DNA from: Sinorhizobium medicae
GTDB taxonomy: Bacteria > Pseudomonadota > Alphaproteobacteria > Rhizobiales > Rhizobiaceae
Length of the DNA: 64,000 nt
Assembly: GCF_007827695.1 (NCBI RefSeq)
Contig: NZ_VITA01000009.1
Span: 124,001 to 188,000 of the forward strand
Reading direction: 5' to 3'
In this document: positions 37,419-46,599 of the stretch, piece after piece
How the letters are laid out: each line of letters begins with the position of its first letter
Numbering within the stretch: the stretch's first letter is position 1
Program-made: the position numbers and the translations under genes
The notes under the pieces: generated by a model
What the model was told of the DNA's origin: nothing
What the model saw: the letters and a program-made list of their open reading frames with translations, nothing else
Databases searched by the model: none

Positions 37419-39728
37419 ATGAGTAAACTCACGCTGATCATCGCCGTCAGAACATCAGATTTTTCCGATTATGCGAAAAGGCTGCAACTCAGAGACGCGC
37501 TCGATCTGGCTGATGTTGATACGATCCTCGTGGACGACGGCAGCCCAGCCAGCGTCTCGTCGGAAGTCGAAGGTTTCTGCCGCGAACGCGGTTACAACTA
37601 CATCCGCTTACAGACCGAGGAATTTCCGTTCTCGCTTTCCCGCGCCCGCAATGCAGGGATAGATGCTTCGTCCACCGAGTGGATTTGTTTCGAAGATATA
37701 GACCTCGCCTATAGGTCGGACTTCTACCAACGTCTAATGCGCGAGCTCGACCTCCTTGAGGAAACTCCGTTCAATTTCCTGACGGTTCCCGCAGTCTATC
37801 TCTCCGCCGCCCAGTCGGACCGCGTATTTGCTAATGGTATGGATGCGGAATACGAGCGGGCCCTGACTGCTGCTCTGCTCGAAGATCCACGCGGACACGA
37901 TATCAACTCGTCTTTGCAACATTACGCGCCTGCTAGTTCAGTCGTGGCGGTCAGGCGCAAAACCGCTCTTTACGTCGGCGCCTTCGATGAGAACTTCGCG
38001 GGCTGGGGCGGAGAAGACCGGGATTTCGTCTTTCGCCTTCTGCTGGTCAATGATCGGATCGAGAAGCCATCCGAATTTCAGGTCACCAAGACCTGGAACC
38101 TGAACGACACCACGCAATTTGACGGCTGGCGCGCGCTCTATCGGATGCACGGCGATTATCTCGCCCGCAAGGGCATGTATGCGTTCCACCTCTTTCATGA
38201 GATCCTGTCTTGGCGGAGCGGCCAATCGAACATCAAGCTGGCCTCCGAGAAGGCCGAACGGTATCACACGACTAGGAAGGTACCGGCGCGCCGAGATCCG
38301 AACCAGCCGCCCGACATTATCATGGGCTTCAACCCGCATATTGCGAACGAAGCGGTTCTCCAAGCTCTGGCAAACCCGACAATCATCGACGAGAACGGTC
38401 GAGCAGACCCGGAACGATACGCCGCAGACATTGCGGAGCAGAAACCCAGATCTGTTCTGATGTGGAACCCCTACGGCCTCCCCTGGCGCAAGAAGGTCTA
38501 CGACGCGCTCCGTAAACTCGGCATTGATCCGATCGTTGGCGAGCGCGGAGCGTTGCCCCGGTCCCTCTATTTCGACAAAGGCGGCCTGTGCGTCGAAAGC
38601 CCCAGCTACCGCGAGGAACGTTGGGCCAAGCCGCTGACGGAAGAGCAGGAGCAATCCGTAAAAGCCTACATCGCAGATATGCGCTTCGGCGAGCACGCTC
38701 TTGAAAAGCAGTCCGGCCGCGTTGGGGCCGCTCTGCTCCGCCACCGTCTGAATATCCCCGATGGGGCGAAGATTCTCTTCGTTCCGCTTCAGCTTGCCGA
38801 CGATACGGTAACGACGCTATTTTCGGAGAAGCGCCGGGAATATGATGCCTACCTCTTGGAGATCAAACGCCTGTCGCTGTCGCTGCAGAGCGATTGGGTT
38901 ATGGTGTACAAAAACCACCCTCTGGCGGTTCAGAAGTTCGAACTGTCCTCGGCGATATGCGCGGACGCCTACCATGTGCATGACCTGCTCGAGGCGGCCG
39001 GAGCCGTTGCCCTGTTTAACTCCGGCGTCGGCGTGATCTCGATGGCCTTCAACAAGCGTGTCTTCTACTACGGCCCTTGCTTCTATGCGATCGACGGGAT
39101 CAACGAACGATTTGAAGACGCAGAGCAGATGAGGGTATCTCTGAGAAACGTTGCCCCTGTCGACAAAAACAAGGTTCACCAGTTCTTCTACTATCTGCTC
39201 AAGGAGCTTTACAGCTTCGCCGATTGGAAGGCGGACATAGCGACTTTCAGCAACCTTTCGAACCGGACCAAAGTCAAGGACATTAAGTTCACAGAAGTTC
39301 GTATCCCAGGCTACGCGCCGGCGATCTACCAATACCCGGCCTTCGATCTTCGCCGGTCGGTTCTGTTCGACCCGTACCGCCACCATGCGAACCTGAATGG
39401 TAAAGGCGCAGTAATAATGCCGGCGACCAAAAGCGCAGCAAAAGCGGCGGTAAGCTCAATCGCAAACTTCGTGACCTCCGGAAACTTCACCAAAGCCGCA
39501 GCCCATTTCGAGACCGAGTACGAGAAGAACAAATCTCGGCCCAATCTGCTGCGATCGGCGGCTGAGATGCATATTCGGGCAGGCAATAGGAAGAGGGCGA
39601 TAGTGCATCTCAAGACGGCCTCCAAGCAATTGCCTGGAAACCGAAGCGTGCGCAGACGACTACTTGTGGTAAAGTACCCTTTCTTAAAGCGCGTAATCGG
39701 CGAGAACGAGTTCCCCGTAAACTTCTGA
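37419..39728 (+). CDS. two-part glycosyltransferase: GT2 domain fused to capsule-synthesis-like domain
   Basis: This 769-aa protein has an N-terminal GT2 (GT-A) domain of about 260 residues with VDDGSP, FEDIDLAY and GWGGEDRDFVFRLLL, typical of galactosyl/N-acetylgalactosaminyl transferases. The middle part (about 300-640) resembles capsular polysaccharide transferases: FVPLQLADDTVTTLFSE, VMVYKNHPLAVQKFEL and FNSGVGVISMAFNKRVFYYG. The last 90 residues are helical and repeat-like (SAAEMHIRAGNRKRAIVHLK). A phage-borne two-activity enzyme like this could decorate host lipopolysaccharide or capsule. There is no signal peptide, so it is cytoplasmic. Confidence 0.82.
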   Translation: MSKLTLIIAVRTSDFSDYAKRLQLRDALDLADVDTILVDDGSPASVSSEVEGFCRERGYNYIRLQTEEFPFSLSRARNAGIDASSTEWICFEDIDLAYRSDFYQRLMRELDLLEETPFNFLTVPAVYLSAAQSDRVFANGMDAEYERALTAALLEDPRGHDINSSLQHYAPASSVVAVRRKTALYVGAFDENFAGWGGEDRDFVFRLLLVNDRIEKPSEFQVTKTWNLNDTTQFDGWRALYRMHGDYLARKGMYAFHLFHEILSWRSGQSNIKLASEKAERYHTTRKVPARRDPNQPPDIIMGFNPHIANEAVLQALANPTIIDENGRADPERYAADIAEQKPRSVLMWNPYGLPWRKKVYDALRKLGIDPIVGERGALPRSLYFDKGGLCVESPSYREERWAKPLTEEQEQSVKAYIADMRFGEHALEKQSGRVGAALLRHRLNIPDGAKILFVPLQLADDTVTTLFSEKRREYDAYLLEIKRLSLSLQSDWVMVYKNHPLAVQKFELSSAICADAYHVHDLLEAAGAVALFNSGVGVISMAFNKRVFYYGPCFYAIDGINERFEDAEQMRVSLRNVAPVDKNKVHQFFYYLLKELYSFADWKADIATFSNLSNRTKVKDIKFTEVRIPGYAPAIYQYPAFDLRRSVLFDPYRHHANLNGKGAVIMPATKSAAKAAVSSIANFVTSGNFTKAAAHFETEYEKNKSRPNLLRSAAEMHIRAGNRKRAIVHLKTASKQLPGNRSVRRRLLVVKYPFLKRVIGENEFPVNF

Positions 39729-39753
39729 AGATTGGGTGAGGAGAACACCGCGT

Positions 39754-40098
39754 ATGAAATCAGGCACCGACGAGATGGACGATGACGAGTTTCTTAAGTA
39801 TCTCGTCCGCACTCGGTGGAAGGATCGCGCCTGGCAAGCGGGCGCGGGCCTCCTTGCCGGAGCCTCCATCGGGTATATTTTGTCCCTTCCGTTGTCTGCC
39901 TGCCTTTTAGCCGTAGCGGCAGGAATTTGCGCTTTACTGGCGGCCTCATACCTGCATTTCACGGAACCAAGGTTTGTCCCGACCGTCACATCCCCCGATG
40001 ATGAAGACGACCAGGACATATACCCATTGAATCCTGACGCCATGACAGACGAAGAACTTGCGAGAGAGATCTTCCTGTCCAGAGGCGGGCGCCACTAA
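39754..40098 (+). CDS. small membrane protein
   Basis: This 114-aa protein has two hydrophobic stretches (about residues 33-50 and 52-68) between acidic ends; the C-terminus is DEDDQDIYPLNPDAMTDEEL. The GT gene ends 25 bases upstream, so they may share a transcript. Its function is unknown. It converges with the tail spike gene, overlapping it by 4 bases. Confidence 0.6.
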   Translation: MKSGTDEMDDDEFLKYLVRTRWKDRAWQAGAGLLAGASIGYILSLPLSACLLAVAAGICALLAASYLHFTEPRFVPTVTSPDDEDDQDIYPLNPDAMTDEELAREIFLSRGGRH

Positions 40099-42572
40099 GC
40101 GCCCATCACGGTGAGGCTCATATTCTGCGAACTGCCAACACGGTTCTCGACGTACAAGACACCATCCTGAACACCGAGAGTAATATTGCCATCTGTGCCC
40201 GTTGTGCCCGTAAGGGCTGTGGTTACGGCGACAACGTTTGCGTCGGTGATCCGGTTTCCTGATGCGGCTGGAGACGATGCGGCACGAATGCCAAAAATAC
40301 CCATCTCCAAACTGCCAGCAGTCACTATGGCCAGGCCTGAGAAGATTTGCCGACCGAGAACAATTTGAAATGCTGTATCATCGGCCACAGTACCTCTGAA
40401 ATACACTTCAGCAACGTTCCCGCCGACCATCGCCCTAGGGTCGATGCGGATGCCGGTATTACTGCCCGAGAAGAAGAACGGACTTGCGCGCGAACGCGTG
40501 TTAACAGTCGCCCCTATAACGATATCCGACAGCAAGCCAGCCGTTCTAATGAACTCGATTCCGTTGCCGGTCGCGCCGGAACTGAACACATTGTCGACGG
40601 TGATCTGCTTCAGGTCGCCGCTGCCGTTGCATTGGAACGTAATGTCTGCAGTGGCGGTGCCGTTGATAGTGACATCGTCAACCGAAAAGCCAAAAACGCC
40701 GCCGGATCCAGAGGTTAGGAATTTTACTGCCTGCGGTGCATTACCTGTTGCGCCACGATAATTGATATCATTGATCTGCCCGCGAGAAACAATGATGCTG
40801 TCGCCATGCACCAAAACTCCTGTCGAGGCGCAGATATAGCTCACATTATTGATGCGTGGGGCGGATACGTTCCCGCTGGCGCCCTTTCCTACAGCGATCA
40901 GTGACTCTGGGCCGCCTCCAGACGAGTAGTTGGAATACACTCCGCTAATGTTGCAGCCAGAGCCACGCACGAGAATACCGGCCGAGCCAGCAGTGAACGG
41001 GTACGTCCGCCACACCATGTTGAGTTCGCGGATGGCGCAGTTATTCCCACCCTCGCCCACGATGATCTGATTGAACGCCTCCTGCGCAAAAACGTTCTCG
41101 ATCACGCAGAAGTCGTGCTCGATGCGGATGAAGGGGCTTGTCCTGGCGGAAACGTTGTCGGGGTGGTTCTCGAACTGAATATCGGAGAAACGGCAGGCTG
41201 TGTGTCCGCTCGCGAACACATCGAAACCGTCACCTTTCACGAGGAAGACAGTTCGGCGATTGCCGCTGCCCATAACCCATCCGCCACGCGTTAGCGTGAC
41301 ACCAGTCATCATGGTGTAGTTGCCGATATCGAACTCCACTTTGCTTTCGCGGGAGTTCCCCATCGCCGTGAAAGCCTTCTGGATGGCCGGCGCTTGGTCA
41401 ACGGTATTGCTTCCAGGGAACGCACCAAACCACGACGCATGGACCTGCCTTGCGGGTTCGCCACTGTCGCTGTCATGCGCCAGGATGAAGCTTCCATCCC
41501 CCCTGAAGATGTGCTGCTTCGGGCTGTCGATGACTTCGGTGATGGTCACCGTTCTTGTCGCTGCAGCGGTGACGTAGGCTCCATCAGCGAAGTAGACCGG
41601 CGCGTCTATCGTAAGGTTCGCATCAATGAGCGTGTTACCGGCCGGGAAGCGAACGTAGCCAAGAAGCGCTGCCATTGCCGTAATGGCCGGGGAACTGTCT
41701 GAAGTAGGCGATGAGCCGAACGCGCTTACATCACTGCAGGAAATGCGCACCCAGGCACCCGAGGTTGCGGCGGTATCGTCGGCTTTAATGTAAACGGCCT
41801 CGGCAGTGTCGGCCGCGATCTGCGCGGAAAAGTCGCCTGCGGTCCATTCATACAGACCGTTGCGACCTGCTTCCCCGAGGAAGGCCAGAGTCGTCACGTT
41901 GGTGTTGTACGCCTTGAGCGCTGCACGAGTGGCGGCGTACCGGATGTTGGCACTTGCAGCAGCCGCCTCGGCAGCCGCTTGAGCAGCCTCAGAAGCCGCG
42001 ACAATCGCTGCGCTCGCTTGATCGCTCACCAGTCGGAACGTCGAGCCGGACACAATGCCCATGACGATCATGCCGGCAGTCAGGCCACCGACCGCGACGT
42101 CGTTGCCGCTGTTCGTCTTGATCGTCAGCGTAGCGCCGCCGTTGAATGCTACGGTTACGGGGCTACCGGTGTTCGTCTCGGCGACTTCCATCCAAACCAG
42201 CGCAGATCCAGAAACCGGAATGGCGGTGGTCGCTTGAATTCCGACAGGTGTGCCGGCTCCGGCATCGTTCGCCACGATGAACGAAAATGGCAGATCCGAC
42301 TTCCGCTCCCACGTGTCGGTGTCAGGGTCGAACCCGTATACGCCGATATACTCAACGTTCGGGTCGTCAATAACCCAGGCCATTCGCTTCTCATTAAAAG
42401 AGACGTCCGCGAACAACTCTGCGCGCGCGTCGTAAATCAGGCCGCCACTCGAGGTGAAGGCCGTGATTATGCCTTCAACCCAGCTGCCCCACGCACGGAT
42501 CTGCGCCTTGTCAGGCTCATACGGATCAGAGGAAGGACCATCAGCCCAGATATTTGCGGCGAGTTCGACCAT
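40095..42572 (-). CDS. tail spike / receptor-binding protein with right-handed beta-helix
   Basis: This 825-aa protein has an N-terminal virion-attachment part with FDPDTDTWERKSDLPFSFIV, an alanine-rich helical linker (SEAAQAAAEAAAASANIRYA) and a long beta-helix. The latter begins with a pectate-lyase-like entry (AFTAMGNSRESKVEFDIGNY) and then has many short parallel-strand repeats (ISGVYSNYSSGG, INNVSYICASTG). It would bind, and perhaps cut, the rhizobial surface polysaccharide. ATG 42572 has GGGA six bases upstream; an ATG at 42584 is also in frame. Confidence 0.8.
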   Translation of the reverse strand: MVELAANIWADGPSSDPYEPDKAQIRAWGSWVEGIITAFTSSGGLIYDARAELFADVSFNEKRMAWVIDDPNVEYIGVYGFDPDTDTWERKSDLPFSFIVANDAGAGTPVGIQATTAIPVSGSALVWMEVAETNTGSPVTVAFNGGATLTIKTNSGNDVAVGGLTAGMIVMGIVSGSTFRLVSDQASAAIVAASEAAQAAAEAAAASANIRYAATRAALKAYNTNVTTLAFLGEAGRNGLYEWTAGDFSAQIAADTAEAVYIKADDTAATSGAWVRISCSDVSAFGSSPTSDSSPAITAMAALLGYVRFPAGNTLIDANLTIDAPVYFADGAYVTAAATRTVTITEVIDSPKQHIFRGDGSFILAHDSDSGEPARQVHASWFGAFPGSNTVDQAPAIQKAFTAMGNSRESKVEFDIGNYTMMTGVTLTRGGWVMGSGNRRTVFLVKGDGFDVFASGHTACRFSDIQFENHPDNVSARTSPFIRIEHDFCVIENVFAQEAFNQIIVGEGGNNCAIRELNMVWRTYPFTAGSAGILVRGSGCNISGVYSNYSSGGGPESLIAVGKGASGNVSAPRINNVSYICASTGVLVHGDSIIVSRGQINDINYRGATGNAPQAVKFLTSGSGGVFGFSVDDVTINGTATADITFQCNGSGDLKQITVDNVFSSGATGNGIEFIRTAGLLSDIVIGATVNTRSRASPFFFSGSNTGIRIDPRAMVGGNVAEVYFRGTVADDTAFQIVLGRQIFSGLAIVTAGSLEMGIFGIRAASSPAASGNRITDANVVAVTTALTGTTGTDGNITLGVQDGVLYVENRVGSSQNMSLTVMGA

Positions 42573-42636
42573 GATGTTTCCCATGCGAAAGCGCCCCGGC
42601 GATGCGCCAGGGCCTAGGAGGAGATGAAAGAGAGCG

Positions 42637-44838
42637 TCAGGAGACGGTGAAGGAGCCCGTTGCTACCGGCGAACCTTCGATGCCGGAGCGGTTGATAGAG
42701 ACAATCCAGCCGTAATAGGTGCCAGGGGCAAACGACCGGACCGTCGAGTCCGCGCTGCTGGGAGCGCCGTACTCGGGTGGGCCGGCGTAGCTCGCGGTTC
42801 CGAAGTTATCGACGGCGTTCCAGTATATCTTGGCGCCCGCATAATTACTGCTATTGGGCGCGGTCCAGTTGAAGGTTGCCTGGCCAAGTCCACCTGTCAC
42901 ACTTGGCGAGGTGACAATACCCGGAGGCGTCGGATCAGCAGTTGATGTGACAGTTTCGGTTACCGACCAATTCGAATACCTCCGGTTGGACACTATGAAG
43001 GCCACCTGAATTTCAAGAACCTTGTCCGCTGGAACATTCCCGGTCGACAGGTCAATGTATCCGCCGGATGGGTCCGCACTTGGGTTCTGTTGTTCTACCC
43101 AGGCACCCGGGGTCCCGAGACCGTCTGCATCGGCTACCCTGTAGCGAACGACCGGCGTGAAGCTGCCATCCTCCGGATCGATAATGACGACGCGGATATA
43201 GACGCTCCCGCCGTTTGCCTTCGCCTGTATGAGGTTGATGACCGGTGTTGGAATGTCGGAGGCGTTCACTGCCGGCGGTACCGGCGGCTGCTGCCCCTCC
43301 TCTGTGGCGGGGTTCCAATCGTCAATCCCTTCGGGATGCGCGATGAAGTCCATCGTGAAGCCGCCCTTTGTGAGGGCAACGATGGAGCGCCGGTTCTCGA
43401 CCAGTTTCCCGTCGAGCTTAGGCAGCCTCTTGGGCGTCTCCAGACGAACCCACCGCGCATAGACCGCATTGATCCCGGAAAGTCGAACATCAAGGCTTCC
43501 CTTGACCTCCTGGCGCTGGCGCAGCCAGTCACGCTTGCCGAGGCGCCGGGCTTGCCGCCACTGGTGGCACCACTCGTAACTCCCTTCCATGGTGAGGACG
43601 CGGCCGGCGGCGATCTGCGCGTCTGTGTCCTCGAAGAAGTCGGTGTCGCAGCTCGTATAATTCGTCGCCGGATAGGTGAACTTCGGCACGAGCCGGTTGC
43701 ACTCGTCCTCGAAAAGAACTCCGTACTGGACGTTGTGGCCGACGATATCGGCGTCGGTCAGCGTGGCCGTCCTGCTTTCGCGGAATTTGCCGACGGTCAG
43801 GATGCGGGCGCCGTCACCGCGAGCGACGAGGTGACCGTCGCACGTTGCCAAGATCGCGTTCAGGCCGGATTTAGGACCGTTCTCGGTCGTATCCCAGCCG
43901 TTGCACTCGTAACGCTTCTCAGTGCCGCCGCCATTGAGCGCCACGAGCTCGTCGCAGATGTCGGCCTCCTCCTTCCAGAGGTCGATAACCGGCAAGAGAG
44001 CCTTCTGGTAATCGAGGCCGAATCCGAACTCGTTGAAGCAGAGATGCCAAGCCAAGATGACGGCCGAGTTGCGCGTCCACGTCCAAGTGCTCTGATCTGA
44101 CGGATCCTGAGCCGGGTCGCGGAAATCCCAACAGTAGGCGCCGTCGATCTCCACCGAAGGAGATGGGGCGCCATACGGGAAAGCCGTCTGCTGATCCTGC
44201 GCGTCTGCATTATGCGCCCGCATCGCGAGCGAGGCCTGTCCGTCTCCGCGATGATCGTTGGTCCAGATGCCGTCCGCGCCGAGTGCGGAGACGAGCTCGG
44301 CATAGGGCGTTTCAGGGTTCGCGCCGAGGCGCGTGTACAGCCTGACGTTCGCGGAACCCGCGCCGTACCTGCCACCCGTCGTTAAAGGCGTGACGACATT
44401 ATCGACGACCGTCACCTCGTCATCGTTCAGGTAGAACCGGTTGAAGGACTTAATTCGGTGGCCGGCGATGGCCTGCACCGAATAGAGGTTGGAACCCTTC
44501 GCCTCCCACATCATGCGGGCGCCGGCGACGCGGGTGCGGCCGACAGCATAGATGCGGAACGGTATCGCCTGGTTGAGCGGCGCCCTGCCATCTTCCGGCT
44601 TCGGGGGCTTCGGTGCTTGCGCGAGGAGCGCCTGCAGACCGATAGAGATGGCGGTGGTCGCAATCGCCGACGCGATCGACGCGTAAGTAATCGTGGTGGC
44701 GCCGATGGCGAAACCGCCGGTACCAAGGACGGCAGTGAAGATCGGCGTGAAGATCGGATCAAACAGAACTTCGCTGTAGAGCGACGTCGTGCAACCCAGA
44801 CCATAGCGCTGCAGCATCATGCGGTGATGGAAACTCAT
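42637..44838 (-). CDS. tail tip / central fibre protein (J-like)
   Basis: This 733-aa protein starts with a hydrophobic glycine/alanine-rich helix region (TAVLGTGGFAIGATTITYAS). The large tip domain follows, with INRF-type strands, ETPYAELVSAL, WHLCFNEFGFGLDYQKALLP and CNGWDTTENGPKSGLNAILA, typical of J-like tail proteins of siphoviruses. The C-terminus has fibronectin-like domains (TWAPN-like repeats near FNWTAPNSSNYAGAKIYW). It overlaps the NlpC-like gene by 4 bases, as in many lambdoid-order tails. Confidence 0.8.
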   Translation of the reverse strand: MSFHHRMMLQRYGLGCTTSLYSEVLFDPIFTPIFTAVLGTGGFAIGATTITYASIASAIATTAISIGLQALLAQAPKPPKPEDGRAPLNQAIPFRIYAVGRTRVAGARMMWEAKGSNLYSVQAIAGHRIKSFNRFYLNDDEVTVVDNVVTPLTTGGRYGAGSANVRLYTRLGANPETPYAELVSALGADGIWTNDHRGDGQASLAMRAHNADAQDQQTAFPYGAPSPSVEIDGAYCWDFRDPAQDPSDQSTWTWTRNSAVILAWHLCFNEFGFGLDYQKALLPVIDLWKEEADICDELVALNGGGTEKRYECNGWDTTENGPKSGLNAILATCDGHLVARGDGARILTVGKFRESRTATLTDADIVGHNVQYGVLFEDECNRLVPKFTYPATNYTSCDTDFFEDTDAQIAAGRVLTMEGSYEWCHQWRQARRLGKRDWLRQRQEVKGSLDVRLSGINAVYARWVRLETPKRLPKLDGKLVENRRSIVALTKGGFTMDFIAHPEGIDDWNPATEEGQQPPVPPAVNASDIPTPVINLIQAKANGGSVYIRVVIIDPEDGSFTPVVRYRVADADGLGTPGAWVEQQNPSADPSGGYIDLSTGNVPADKVLEIQVAFIVSNRRYSNWSVTETVTSTADPTPPGIVTSPSVTGGLGQATFNWTAPNSSNYAGAKIYWNAVDNFGTASYAGPPEYGAPSSADSTVRSFAPGTYYGWIVSINRSGIEGSPVATGSFTVS

Positions 44839-45254
44839 ACGCTCAGGTCTCCATCCGGCGCGCGCCAGGCTGCAACGTGATCAAGTTTCTTGGCGATGAC
44901 ACCGGACGGCGCCAGCAGAGCCCAGAGCGGTCCGAAACGGATCGCGCAGACTTCCTTGACCCCAGCCATGCCGGCAGGAGCGAGCACAACGCCGACATCA
45001 CCGTCTTGCAGACACACGGTGCGTACAAAGCCGAGCGGCTCAAGTGCGTGCGCAGCGAAGGATACGAGGCCGCCGGCCTGCGCCAGGATGTCGTGAGCGC
45101 CTTCCGCCGTGCTGTATGTGCCGCGATAGGCCTCCGCAGGATCGACGCCGACGCTCTCGCACAGCCAAGTCCCGCAGAAGGTCGTGCAATCATCGCCAGC
45201 AACCCCGCCCCACCGGAACTGGTGTGGCAGGGCAAGAAATTCTTGCAAGGTCAT
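44835..45254 (-). CDS. tail-associated NlpC/P60-like (DUF6950-type) protein
   Basis: This 139-aa protein has HQFRWGGVAGDDCTTFCGTW, with the Cys that matches the nucleophile position of NlpC/P60-type folds, and a His later in KKLDHVAAWRAPDG. In siphophage tails this position is occupied by a small peptidase or its relative, which opens murein during DNA injection. The ATG at 45254 directly follows the stop of the upstream gene. Confidence 0.7.
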   Translation of the reverse strand: MTLQEFLALPHQFRWGGVAGDDCTTFCGTWLCESVGVDPAEAYRGTYSTAEGAHDILAQAGGLVSFAAHALEPLGFVRTVCLQDGDVGVVLAPAGMAGVKEVCAIRFGPLWALLAPSGVIAKKLDHVAAWRAPDGDLSV

Positions 45255-45256
45255 GG

Positions 45257-45862
45257 CTATCCTTGGAAATTCGGCCAGACCGGCTGAACGCCCCTGGCAA
45301 GCCGGCTGACGCCGTCGCAAAACTTGTCGGTCAGCGATATCGCCTTCTGATGAGGTGTTGACCAGACAGAGCGGGCGCCCCGGGACCGGGTTGCCTCGCC
45401 GGTCACCACGGCGAGCGAAAGCGTGATGCTTGGGCTATCACCCTCCTCAACTGGCGGGCTCACCTCTCCCGTATGTGACGCGGTCCCGGTCCAGATCGGG
45501 ATAATGCTGCTCATCGGCTGGAAATACCGATCGAGCGTAGTCAACCCCATTTGGACGGCGGCGCCGCGCACCGGCGGCAAGCTGTCGAGCATCTTTGCCG
45601 ATGTCGTCGGGTCGAGTCCGGAGAGAGTGAACTCGACGCTGTCGGCTGTGCCGTTGACCAGTATCTCGAGCGTTGGCACGCCGATTAGACGCCCGCCGCC
45701 GAGATAGACGGTTCCTGTTGGGTCGATGCTGTCGAAATTGGCCGGGATGTCGTTGATCCCGAACCAGAGATGCAAAGCAGGATCCGTATCGACCCTGAGG
45801 AAGATGCCTAACTGATGGCTGCCGCGCATCTCCGCGACGATGCTCGAGGGTACGAATTCCAT
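45257..45862 (-). CDS. minor tail protein
   Basis: This 201-aa protein is mostly beta (HLWFGINDIPANFDSIDPTG, DRYFQPMSSIIPIWTGTASH). I recognise it only by position, between the distal tail protein and the NlpC-like protein. It resembles baseplate hub components of siphoviruses. Its ATG overlaps the stop of the gene upstream by one base. Confidence 0.6.
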   Translation of the reverse strand: MEFVPSSIVAEMRGSHQLGIFLRVDTDPALHLWFGINDIPANFDSIDPTGTVYLGGGRLIGVPTLEILVNGTADSVEFTLSGLDPTTSAKMLDSLPPVRGAAVQMGLTTLDRYFQPMSSIIPIWTGTASHTGEVSPPVEEGDSPSITLSLAVVTGEATRSRGARSVWSTPHQKAISLTDKFCDGVSRLARGVQPVWPNFQG

Positions 45863-46596
45863 CAGAACGCCTCCGTAAACTGAAGCGTCGGCCGCGAATG
45901 ATACCAGCCCTCATAATCCCAGGGCAGCGTGAAGCCGCGAGGGAACTTCATGACGCACATCGGCCGCGCCAGCTCGACACGCGTCCCGGCGGTCACCGCC
46001 TCTCGCAACGGAGGAGCGATAGCAAGCGTGTAGACCGGGTTGGTTTCGTTAGTCTTAGAGATGACCTCCCAGTACCGATAGGCACGCCACCCTTTGGTCG
46101 GGTGATAGATCGAGAACCAATCGGACCAGCGCAGCGGCCGGGCAGCGCCATAGACGCGCATTTTCAGGATGCTGGCGCCGAGTGCCGCCGCTTCTGTCAC
46201 TTCGCCGTAGACGGTCGCCTGACTGTATCCGGAGCCATCAGAGAAAAACGAACCGTCAGAATGTGGAATGCCCTTGATGCTCGGGCGCTTCTTGCCGTCG
46301 ATGACCGGAAACGGTCCGATGCCGTCATTGATGATGGGGACGTTGAAGAAGCGATAGCCGCCGTTCCCACGTGCCCCGAGCCAGTTGATGACCTCGTGCC
46401 GCTCTGTGTCTTCAGCCTGCAGGACGCACCGCTCATAGACGGCAGTGACGATACCGCCGCCGCTGGTCTCGATGCTAATCGACTCCCCGATACCATTGAC
46501 GCCGCCGTCGATCGCCGACCCGGGATTGTCGAAACTCGCCCGGGTCGGCCGTAGATACATGATCGGCACAGTCGGCTGGTTGATGTAGACTGCCAT
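45862..46596 (-). CDS. minor tail protein (distal tail type)
   Basis: This 244-aa beta-rich protein (YLRPTRASFDNPGSAIDGGV, LRWSDWFSIYHPTKGWRAYR, FPRGFTLPWDYEGWYHSRPT) follows the tape measure gene by 3 bases. This is the place of the distal tail protein in siphovirus order. No enzyme motif is visible. Confidence 0.6.
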   Translation of the reverse strand: MAVYINQPTVPIMYLRPTRASFDNPGSAIDGGVNGIGESISIETSGGGIVTAVYERCVLQAEDTERHEVINWLGARGNGGYRFFNVPIINDGIGPFPVIDGKKRPSIKGIPHSDGSFFSDGSGYSQATVYGEVTEAAALGASILKMRVYGAARPLRWSDWFSIYHPTKGWRAYRYWEVISKTNETNPVYTLAIAPPLREAVTAGTRVELARPMCVMKFPRGFTLPWDYEGWYHSRPTLQFTEAF

Positions 46597-46599
46597 CCA

